Source: Kaistella faecalis
GTDB lineage: Bacteria > Bacteroidota > Bacteroidia > Flavobacteriales > Weeksellaceae
Reading direction: 5' to 3'
DNA length: 64,000 bases
Assembly (NCBI RefSeq): GCF_019195395.1
Contig: NZ_CP078067.1
Location: forward strand, 496,001 to 560,000
Positions 53,120 to 61,433 of the stretch are shown piece after piece (position 1 is the stretch's first letter; every line of letters begins with the position of its first letter). Under the pieces are notes generated by a model that made no database searches, was not told where the DNA came from, and worked only from the letters and a program-made list of their open reading frames with translations. A program made the translations under genes and the position numbers.

Positions 53120-53139
53120 GGCACTCTTTTGGCTATAAA

Positions 53140-53859
53140 ATGCCAAACGGTTATTTCATGAAAAATATGCTTACAATCGACTGGTCCGCTATTGTCCTGG
53201 GAAGTGAAGAGTGGTCCTTTTTGCCGGAGGTGGCGCTTCGGACCCTCATCATGTTTATCATCATCATTACCGGCCTGCGGTTTATGGGAAAGCGCGGGGT
53301 GAAACAGCTGTCGGTAGTGGAACTTGTTGTTATTATCGGTTTGGGATCAGCCGCGGGCGATCCGATGTTCTACAAAGAGGTGGGGATCGTATTCTCGCTG
53401 CTTGTCTTCCTCATTATTATCTTGTTATATGCCGGACTGACCTATATCGTAGGGAAATCTAAAAAAGCGGAGGATATGCTGGAAGGTAAACCGCTGTGCC
53501 TGATTCAGGACGGTGTTTTTGTATTGGAAAACTTTAAAAAAGAAAATCTCGGAAGTGACGAATTCTTTGCAGAACTCAGGTTGAAAGGTATTTCTCACCT
53601 CGGCCAGGTGGAGACCGCAATTGAAGAGACTTCAGGCGAATTAAGCGTCTTTTATTATGCAGACGAAAACATCAGACCCGGACTTTCTGTAATGCCTGAT
53701 TCCTTGAACAGACCTGTTAAAAATATTGAGACACCGGGTTGTTACTCCTGTACATTCTGCGGTTATACAGAAAACAAAGCTGTAGGTAATGCCGGTTGCT
53801 GCCCGCGCTGTAAAAGAGAGGACTGGGTGGAAGCCATCAATAAGAAAAGAATCAGTTAA
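53140..53859 (+). CDS. DUF421 (YetF-like) membrane protein with a C-terminal zinc ribbon
   Basis: A 239-residue protein. Three N-terminal helices (TLIMFIIIITGLRFMG; LSVVELVVIIGLGSAAGD; IVFSLLVFLIIILLYAGLTYIV) precede the DUF421 core with GKPLCLIQDGVF and SDEFFAELRLKGISHLGQVETAI, the usual layout. Unusually the C-terminus carries a four-Cys ribbon, CYSCTFCGYTENKAV...CCPRCKREDW, which I do not recall from B. subtilis YetF. Starts at 53140 or at 53158 (MKNMLTID) are both possible. Function is unknown; the cytoplasmic ribbon may bind zinc or a partner. Confidence 0.82.
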   Translation: MPNGYFMKNMLTIDWSAIVLGSEEWSFLPEVALRTLIMFIIIITGLRFMGKRGVKQLSVVELVVIIGLGSAAGDPMFYKEVGIVFSLLVFLIIILLYAGLTYIVGKSKKAEDMLEGKPLCLIQDGVFVLENFKKENLGSDEFFAELRLKGISHLGQVETAIEETSGELSVFYYADENIRPGLSVMPDSLNRPVKNIETPGCYSCTFCGYTENKAVGNAGCCPRCKREDWVEAINKKRIS

Positions 53860-53874
53860 AATGGGGTTGAACAA

Positions 53875-53906
53875 AAAGTTCCGGCATGAAAATCATCCGG
53901 AACTTT
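53875..53906 (-). terminator. Terminator between DUF421 gene and the DJ-1/PfpI gene
   Basis: Perfect arms AAAGTTCCGG/CCGGAACTTT with a 12-nt loop. The T run is on the minus-strand side, so it mainly ends the DJ-1/PfpI transcript, with weaker action on the + strand. Confidence 0.8.
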
Positions 53907-53925
53907 AGGACTGAGTTTAAATATT

Positions 53926-54606
53926 TTACTTTTGAAGTTTTTCCAGTAAAAGTTCTGCCACTTTTTCAGACGATGCAGGGTTCTGTCCCGTAATGAGCAG
54001 ACCATCTTCCAGGGCGTAAGGTTCAAAATCACCTGCTTTGGAATAAATCCCGCCGTTCTGTTTCAGCATATCTTCTACCAGAAAAGGAACTACTTCGGTA
54101 AGCTGTACAAGATCTTCTTCACTGTTCGCAAACCCTGTTACCTTTTTACCTTTAACCAAAGGTTGACCCTCTTGGTTTTTCACATTTTTCAGCGCTGCAG
54201 GAGCGTGGCAAACCAACGCTACCGGTTTCTGAAGACCATAAAAAGTTTCTATCAGCGTTGCGGAATCCTCACTTTCTGCAAGGTCCCAAAGCGGTCCGTG
54301 ACCTCCCGGATAAAATACGGCATCGTAATCCTGGGCAGAAATATCTGCCAGAGGAATCGTTCTGCTCAGTTTTTCCTGAAGTGCCTCATCAGCTTTGAAA
54401 CGGATGGTGGCTTCAGTCTGGTTTTCTGGTTTATCACTGCTGGGATCGATCGGCGGCTGTCCTCCCGCAGGAGAAGCAAGGGTTACTTCGACCCCTTTAT
54501 CAGTCAGATAATAATAGGGGCTTGCAAATTCTTCAATCCAGAAACCGGTTTTTTTTCCAGTGTTTCCCAGTTTGTCATGGGAAGTTAATACAAACAGTAC
54601 GTGCAT
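53926..54606 (-). CDS. DJ-1/PfpI family protein (Hsp31-like)
   Basis: A 226-residue class I glutamine-amidotransferase-fold protein. The nucleophile elbow is VALVCHAPAAL with Cys, preceded by the acidic FYPGGHGPLWDL and SPYYYLTDKGVEVTLASPAGG (given as YLTDKGVEVTLASPAGG). The family includes glyoxalase III/deglycase-type and chaperone (Hsp31) enzymes; the Cys-His site is present, with the acidic residue likely at an Asp/Glu nearby. The frame is open to 54684, but the ATG at 54606 begins the fold exactly (MHVLFVLTSHDKLG). Confidence 0.85.
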   Translation of the reverse strand: MHVLFVLTSHDKLGNTGKKTGFWIEEFASPYYYLTDKGVEVTLASPAGGQPPIDPSSDKPENQTEATIRFKADEALQEKLSRTIPLADISAQDYDAVFYPGGHGPLWDLAESEDSATLIETFYGLQKPVALVCHAPAALKNVKNQEGQPLVKGKKVTGFANSEEDLVQLTEVVPFLVEDMLKQNGGIYSKAGDFEPYALEDGLLITGQNPASSEKVAELLLEKLQK

Positions 54607-55314
54607 TGCTTTTGTTTTTTTAGTTACTTTAGTCAGTAAAAGAATGCGGGATATTTTCATCCGTAACAGGTGAAATCGCAACATTTTTACTGCTGTTTCA
54701 CGTCAACATCTGTTCCAATTGGTGTGCAGCATCATTGAAACAATGAATAACGCAAATAGGCTGGCGAAAGGACCTCATCTTTTATGAAATTTAATCGAAC
54801 CTGCTTTTTCACCGCTACTCCATCGGCTCGGATACCCACGGCGGAAGGAACACTGTTTGATAAACGGAAAAAAAAAGTGCGACCGATTCCTGAACGAAGT
54901 CAACAGCTGTGCCTGAGGCTCTCGAAGGTGGTGCCTGAGGCTCTCGAAGGCCAGCACTCATTTTATTTTGAAATACCCCTGTTGTATGGGAGTAAGATAA
55001 GTAACCACTTTTCGGCAAAAAACTTCTTTTATTTTTTCCCTGAAAAAATACGGTTGCATCTGGTGCAGACCAAATCATTCCAAAAATGTTACTTCATTGC
55101 AATACAGTCAGCAGGAGCTTTTGGACTTAATTAAGGATTTTATAAACAGTTAAAGGACTTTAAATATATACTTTGAAGATTAAATAGAAAACTTGAAAGT
55201 ACCTGAAAGAATTGGCAGTATAAACTGATTGATATAATTTTTAGACATTTATTTTTAATATCTTTGATTCTATTGCTTTTAAGCTTTTTACAGGTATTTC
55301 AGAAAGACAGAATT
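54607..55314. other. Intergenic boundary stretch before the defence island
   Basis: About 700 bases without a supported gene. It holds two copies of a 20-bp direct repeat GTGCCTGAGGCTCTCGAAGG at 54909-54928 and 54931-54950. A homopolymer-rich segment near 54870 and an AT-rich 3' half follow. A -7-like box TATCTTTG lies at 55259-55266, about 50 nt before the MazG-like ATG. A 116-residue + frame here has no coding character and is rejected. Confidence 0.6.
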
Positions 55315-55644
55315 ATGAAAGACATCAAAACACTTATAAACAAAATAGTAAAATTTCGGGACGAAAGAGATTGGGGACAGTTTCATAATTCTAAAGATTT
55401 GGCGCTTGCACTTTCTGTGGAAGCCTCGGAGCTTCTTGAATTATTTCTTTGGAAAAAAAATGAAGACTTCAATGTAGACAAGCTAAAAGATGAATTAGCT
55501 GATGTGCTGATGTATGCATTGTTATTAGCGGATAAAAACAATCTGGATATTCATCAGATTGTGTTGGATAAGATTAAGAAAAATGCTGAAAAATATCCTG
55601 TCGATAAAGCTAAAGGGAATGCAACCAAATACAACGAACTGTAG
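55315..55644 (+). CDS. MazG-like nucleotide pyrophosphohydrolase
   Basis: A 109-residue all-alpha NTP pyrophosphatase of the MazG/RS21-C6 (iMazG) type. The metal-binding helices read LALALSVEASELLELFLW (ExxE) and KLKDELADVLMYALLLADKN (ExxD), complete. The N-terminal FRDERDWGQFHN is a mark of the short dCTPase-like subgroup that hydrolyses non-canonical or excess (d)NTPs. A longer frame opens at 55264; the ATG at 55315 begins the conserved region. It is 17 nt upstream of the GIY-YIG/DUF2075 gene on the same strand, a tight pair that suggests joint function. Confidence 0.85.
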   Translation: MKDIKTLINKIVKFRDERDWGQFHNSKDLALALSVEASELLELFLWKKNEDFNVDKLKDELADVLMYALLLADKNNLDIHQIVLDKIKKNAEKYPVDKAKGNATKYNEL

Positions 55645-55661
55645 TCTCAATTATCTTACTA

Positions 55662-57830
55662 ATGAGTTTTAACATTAAACAATACTCTTTCGACACTGAT
55701 CTGGAATCTGCCATACTTGAAAATCACCGTGAATTTCTCAATTGGCCACTTGTTTACTTTTTAGAAGAAGAAAAAAGTAAGGAAGCTTATGTCGGTGAAA
55801 CGACTGACGTTCTCACCAGATTAAAAGCCCATTCTAAATCAGAGAGAAAAAAGAACTTAAGCAGTGTCAATTTGATTCTGAGTGAAATGTTTAATAAATC
55901 TGCGACTTTGGATGTTGAATCCAATCTTATCAGATATATTGCTGCAGACGGGATTTATTCCCTCCAAAATGGGAATCTGGGAATATCAAATCACCAGTAC
56001 TACCAACAAAAGGAGACCTACTGGGAATTATTCAAAGATATCTGGGGTGAATTGAGAAGCATGGGAATTGCCAGACATTCCCTCGACTATATTGATAACT
56101 CTGATCTTTTTAAATATTCTCCTTACAAATCACTTTCTAAAGAACAGATTAACGGACTGAAAACAATTTTGATCTGTCTCTTAGATGAGCAGGCGAAAGT
56201 CAGTTTAATTCAGGGTGGAGCAGGTACCGGTAAATCGATTCTTGCCATTTTCCTTTTTAAGCTTTTAAAAACAGATTTAAATGACTTTAATTATTCAGAT
56301 TTTGATGAGGAGGATGAAGAGCTGTTTAGGCTTTTAGAAAGTGTGAAAGCTAAATATGGAGATCTGAATATGGCTCTGGTCATACCGATGGCATCATTCC
56401 GTAAAACCATCTCTAATGTTTTTAAGAATATCAAGGGCCTGTCTCATAAGATGGTGATCGGACCTTCCGAAATAACCAGGCAAAAATATGATTTGCTTAT
56501 TGTTGATGAGGGCCACCGTCTCAGAAGGAGGGTGAACCTCGGTTCTTATTTCGGAACTTTTGATAAAAATTGTGAGCTGTTAGGGTTAGATAAAATGACT
56601 TCCTCTGAATTGGATTGGATTCAGCTACAAAGTGAAAAATCCATTATTTTTTACGACCAGTTTCAATCCATCAAACCATCTGATGCCAGTCCGGAGAGTT
56701 TCTACGCTTTAAAACAACTGCCAAGTACACGCAATGAAAAGTTAATTACACAATTCAGGGTAAAGGGAGGAAATCAATATGTAAAGTTGGTTCATCAAAT
56801 GTTTGATAAAGCAGACCTGACCGAACAAAATCAACAGAATACTGGATTTTATGATCTAAAATTGTTTGATGATTTAAATCAAATGGTTGAACAAATTCAT
56901 GTAAAGGAAAATCAGAGAGGATTATCAAGAATGGTCGCAGGGTTTGCATGGGAATGGATTTCAAAAAATGATCGGTCAAAATTTGATATCGTAATTGGTG
57001 ATACCGCATTACAATGGAACAGTATTGTAACAGATTGGGTGAATTCTCCAAATGCAATCAATGAGGTAGGTTGTATTCATACCACACAAGGTTATGATCT
57101 GAATTACACGGGAGTCATAATCGGACCGGAGCTGGATTATGATTTTACAACCAACGAATTAGTGGTCTATAAAGAAAATTATAAGGATAAAAACGGTAAA
57201 AACTCAATAAAAGATACTAAGGTTTTATTGGATTATGTCATTAATATTTACAAAACCATATTACTTAGAGGCATTGAAGGCACCTACATTTATGTGTGCA
57301 ATCCAAATTTGAGGAAATACTTCGCACAGGTGATTCCGTCATTTAAGAATTCTAAAGATGAGGTGATGGCTTACGCTATCGTTGATACTCCTAATGAATT
57401 TACGGTTCCTTATTATGATCTTGAAATTGCAGCCGGACAGTTTTCCGACTTGCAGACGGTAGCAGAAGTAAAATATATAGAATTAAAAAACATGACCAAT
57501 CATCCTGACTATTTTGTCTGTAGAGTAATGGGTGAATCGATGAACAAAGTCATTCCGAACAGAAGCCTGTGTTTATTCAAAAAATATTCAGCAGGCAGTA
57601 GAAACGGGTTGATCACCTTGGTTGAAGGTGCTGATATCTTCGACAGTGAAACGGGTGCAAACTACACCATAAAGGAATATACCAGTAAAAAGACCATTGA
57701 TGAGGAAGGGTGGCATCATGAAGAAATTTCTTTAAAACCTTTATCTACTCAATCTTTTGAAGCTATTTCTTTACGAGATGAGGAGACGATGAATTTTAAG
57801 GTGATTGGGGTGTTTGAGAAAGTGTTATAA
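55662..57830 (+). CDS. GIY-YIG nuclease - DUF2075 helicase - S24 peptidase fusion protein
   Basis: A 722-residue three-part protein. Residues 31-90 form a GIY-YIG nuclease: VYFL, EAYVGETTDV, the catalytic Arg in TRLKAH and Glu in LDVESNLI. The central DUF2075 SF1-like helicase has Walker A GGAGTGKS (185-192), motif II LLIVDEGHRLR (from 279) and the SF1-type HTTQGYDL. The C-terminal 110 residues match S24 (LexA-type) peptidases, with the serine in MGESMNKV (Ser626) and a lysine in NYTIKEYTS (Lys671), both where the catalytic dyad is expected. It is paired with the MazG-like gene. The GIY-YIG and S24 parts are my assignments by eye. Confidence 0.8.
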   Translation: MSFNIKQYSFDTDLESAILENHREFLNWPLVYFLEEEKSKEAYVGETTDVLTRLKAHSKSERKKNLSSVNLILSEMFNKSATLDVESNLIRYIAADGIYSLQNGNLGISNHQYYQQKETYWELFKDIWGELRSMGIARHSLDYIDNSDLFKYSPYKSLSKEQINGLKTILICLLDEQAKVSLIQGGAGTGKSILAIFLFKLLKTDLNDFNYSDFDEEDEELFRLLESVKAKYGDLNMALVIPMASFRKTISNVFKNIKGLSHKMVIGPSEITRQKYDLLIVDEGHRLRRRVNLGSYFGTFDKNCELLGLDKMTSSELDWIQLQSEKSIIFYDQFQSIKPSDASPESFYALKQLPSTRNEKLITQFRVKGGNQYVKLVHQMFDKADLTEQNQQNTGFYDLKLFDDLNQMVEQIHVKENQRGLSRMVAGFAWEWISKNDRSKFDIVIGDTALQWNSIVTDWVNSPNAINEVGCIHTTQGYDLNYTGVIIGPELDYDFTTNELVVYKENYKDKNGKNSIKDTKVLLDYVINIYKTILLRGIEGTYIYVCNPNLRKYFAQVIPSFKNSKDEVMAYAIVDTPNEFTVPYYDLEIAAGQFSDLQTVAEVKYIELKNMTNHPDYFVCRVMGESMNKVIPNRSLCLFKKYSAGSRNGLITLVEGADIFDSETGANYTIKEYTSKKTIDEEGWHHEEISLKPLSTQSFEAISLRDEETMNFKVIGVFEKVL

Positions 57831-58088
57831 ACTAAAGTTAGACAAAAAACAAAAAAACATTTTGAGTCCAAAACCACTAGTACAGATAAAGAAAAACATT
57901 AGATGGTTTATAAACTTTTTGGGTGGAGTAAGGGGGAGAACGAGATTGTGGAAAAGATAAAAATTAAATTGAAATAAAACCAAAACTCACGCAACTGCAA
58001 AGTTTGTTGTTGTCGCGGTTGGCGGTTGGGGAGGAAGTGAGTGCTTAAAATAAAGAAAACTAAAACTAATATCTATAAAAACGTAACA

Positions 58089-61000
58089 ATGATAAATAAA
58101 GGATCTGAATGGAATATTTGGGATTTACATGTACATACGCCAGCATCGATTTTCCATAGATATGGAAATGATAGTGATGTGTGGGAAAAATATATAACCG
58201 ATTTAGAAAACTTGCCTAGCGAGTTTAAGGTTGTAGGGATAAATGATTATTTCTTTATTGATGGATATGAAAGATTATTACGCGAACAGAACGAAAATGG
58301 GCGTTTAAATAATTTGTTGTTAATACCTGTTTTAGAATTCAGAATTGAAAAGTTTGCTGGAGTTGATTTTAAAAATCTTAAACGAATAAATTTTCACGTT
58401 ATATTTTCCCCTGAAGTTTCAATTGAAACAATTAAAAGTCAGTTTCTTAATACTTTAGAACAATCCTATGTTTTAGAATCTGACGGAGCCGCATGGACTA
58501 GGGCAATAACGAGAAGTAGTGTAGAAGAATTAGGACGAAAGATAAAAGAAAGTGTTCCTGCAGATCAACTGCACAATTACGGTTCCGATTTGATTGAAGG
58601 ATTTAATAATCTGAATTTATAGGAAAGTCAGATTTTTGATTCTTTAAATAAAGATTGTTTTACCGATAAATATCTCATTGCTATAGGTAAAACCGAATGG
58701 GATAAATTGCAATGGACAGATGCATCGATTGCTCAAAAGAAATCTATAATTAATAGCGCAAATATAGTTTTTACGGCAGCAGAGTCAATTGAGAATTATA
58801 ATAAGGCGAAAGAAAAACTTAATTCACAAAATGTCAATGATTTTTTATTTGATTGCAGTGATGCCCATTCTTTTTCTACGGAAACATCTGAAAAAGATAG
58901 AGTTGGAAATTGTTTAAATTGGTTAAAGTCCGATATATCTTTTCATGGGTTGAAACAAGTTTTAATAGAGAAAGAAAGTAGATTGTTTGTAGGAGATAAA
59001 CCTAATATTAATTTAAGAGTTAACACTAACAGGACTAAATATATTGAATCGATTACAATAAATCAAGTGACGGGATATGATGAAAGTTCTCATGGTGTCT
59101 GGTTTAGAGATATTGAAATACCTCTAAATCCTGAATTAGTTGCTATTATCGGTAATAAAGGAAATGGCAAAAGCGCTTTAGCTGATATAATAGGACTTTG
59201 TGGAGATTACAATGGAAGACATGATGATTTTTCTTTCTTGAATAAAAAAAAGTTTGGCGAGAATAGTGGCCGTATTTCCCAGAATTTTGAAGCAAAACTA
59301 AAATGGTTAAGCGGTGCTGAAAGTGTAAAAAATCTAAATCACAAAACTGATAGTCTACATACAGAAAAAGTAAAGTATTTACCACAAGGCTATTTTGAAA
59401 GTATTACTAATGAATCTGTAGAAGATTTTAATAAGGAAATCGAGAATGTTGTATTTACTCACTTGGAAGAAGATGAGAAGTTAGGAAAGACAAACTTCAA
59501 GGAACTAATTGATTATAAAAATAGTGTAAGCAAAGAAGAAATTATTCTGTTGAAAGGTAAATTACATTCTATTAATGAATCAATACTAAATAAAGAAATT
59601 AAGTTAAATCCTTTACACCAAAATAGTATTGAAGAACATATTAAGCAAAGGCAAGATGAGTTAGATGCTTTAATTGAGCCAATTGCTGTTACAAACCCTA
59701 ATGATGATCCTGACCATGCAGAACAGAATAAAAATATTAATGATGAGGTCGAAGAGTTAACTAATAAAATAAATCAGCAAGAAGACAAAATAAAAGCAAC
59801 TGAAGAGCTAAAAGGGACTCTTCTCATTGAGTTAAACGAGTTAAAATCAGTAAAACAACGAATTGTTAATAAAATTAAAGAAGTTGTTGATTTTAAAAAT
59901 AGTTTAGCTTCAGAAATATCAAAATATGAAAATCTCGACATTGATCAATTAATTACAGTTACTTCAAATCTAGAAACTCTAGAAACACTGTTGTCTGAAA
60001 AAAACATGCAATACGAAGTTTACAAATTATCATTAGATGAATCTATTTCGACGGATCCTACATACAAATCTGAAAAAGCTATTCTAAAAGAATACATAGA
60101 AAGAAAAGAAGAAATACAAAAATCTTTAGGTGAAGCTGACAAGATTTACCAGCATTATCTGTTAGAAAAAAAGAATTGGGAAGATCTTAAAAATAAAATA
60201 ATTGGTACTCCAACCACTCATGGTACGCTCGAGTTCTATAAAAAAGAACTAAACTATTTAAATACAAACCTCACAAGTGATATTGAAACCGATAAAATTG
60301 AAAGATTAAGATTGACTAAAGAGATCTTTGACTTAAAAACTTCTGTATTATCAACTTACCAAAACGTAAAACAACGTATTGACAATATTATTTGTGAAAA
60401 CAATGAATTACTATCTGAATATCCGATAGAAATAGAAGCGTCTTTTACCCTTACTTCAAGTTTTCAGAAACGGTTTTTAGATTTTATATCTTTTAATAAA
60501 GCTGGAACTTTTTACGGAAAAGAAAATGCAGAATTACAATTCAGAAAACTAATTGAGAATGCGGATATTAGCATTTTTGATGGTGTTAGTAAGCTATTGG
60601 AAAATTTAGTAAATCCATTTTTTACTGATTTAAGAGAGCCAGAGAAAAAGACATATATTGAAAATCAAGTAAATGATGTGGTGGATTTGTATGATTATTT
60701 ATTTTCCCTTGATTTCGTTGACTATAATTATGAATTACGACAGGGAAATAAAAATTTAGATCAGCTATCTCCCGGGGAAAAAGGAGCTTTGTTATTAATA
60801 TTTTATCTGCTACTTGATAATAATGATATTCCATTAATCATTGATCAGCCGGAAGATAATCTCGATAATCACAGCGTTGCAAATATTTTAGTTCCATTTA
60901 TTAAGAAAGCTAAATCAAAAAGACAAATAATACTAGTTACGCATAATCCAAATTTAGCAGTTGTCGCAGATGCAGAACAAGTAATTTACACTGAACTTGA

Positions 61001-61139
61001 TAAAGAAAATAATTATAAATTTTCATTTAAAGCAGGTGCAATCGAAAATCCCAAAATTAACGAGTGTATTGTAAAAGTTTTAGAAGGAGCAATGCCTGCA
61101 TTTAATAAAAGAAAATTAAAATATTACGAGAATATTTAA
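58089..61139 (+). pseudogene. TrlF/Ppl-like PHP-ATPase gene interrupted by an in-frame amber codon
   Basis: One reading frame runs from ATG 58089 (MINKGSEWNIWDLHVHTPAS) to 61139, broken only by TAG at 58620-58622. The N-terminal PHP phosphoesterase has DLHVHT before the stop and CSDAHSF after it, so the stop splits the domain. The SMC-like ATPase then has LVAIIGNKGNGKSALADI (Walker A), a long coiled coil, LSPGEKGALLLIFYLL (signature), PLIIDQPEDNLDN (Walker B) and ILVTHNPNLAVV (H-loop). No ATG follows the stop for over 150 codons. TrlF-type proteins match the Ppl defence architecture. It may be a real nonsense mutation, a read-through case or an assembly error. Confidence 0.8.
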
Positions 61140-61187
61140 TCAAAGAAATATATAAGATCCAATTATAAAAATCCATTTATCCATGTT

Positions 61188-61414
61188 ATGAAAAAGGAAG
61201 GGTATGTACATCTCATCAGGATACTGACTAAGGAAAACCTTAGTGATTTTCTATTGTCGTGTTATCCCGACTGGAGTGACAGAGGCGACATCAAAGCATA
61301 GCTAAAAAGGGAATCAGTGAGTTGCAAGCGTCCGGTTATCCGCCTAATATACCGGATGAAGTGTACAATAATATGCTGGAGCAGGGAGAGAATTTTAAGA
61401 GTAACAGAAATTAA
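61188..61414 (+). pseudogene. Small frameshifted ORF between the PHP-ATPase and the DUF4011 helicase
   Basis: Frame 1 from ATG 61188 reads MKKEGYVHLIRILTKENL to a TAG at 61299, ending DWSDRGDIKA. The -1 frame is then open through IAKKGISELQASGYPPNIPD and NNMLEQGENF to a TAA at 61412-61414. Joined, they would encode about 75 residues. A single-base indel near 61295 would restore one protein. I recognise no family; it could also be two unrelated frames. Confidence 0.4.
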
Positions 61415-61433
61415 CCATTAACATAAAACACAA

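Noticed and set aside
54784-55134. 116-residue + strand frame in the gap before the MazG gene
   Set aside because: No family, biased composition from repeats and homopolymers, no promoter or start context.
55315-55644. Toxin-antitoxin MazEF relation of the MazG-like gene
   Set aside because: MazG enzymes are pyrophosphohydrolases; no MazF-like toxin or antitoxin is present.
58707-61139. A separate ATPase gene starting after the amber codon
   Set aside because: The only start is a TTG inside the PHP domain; the DAH metal motif lies in this part, so it is the 3' part of one interrupted gene.
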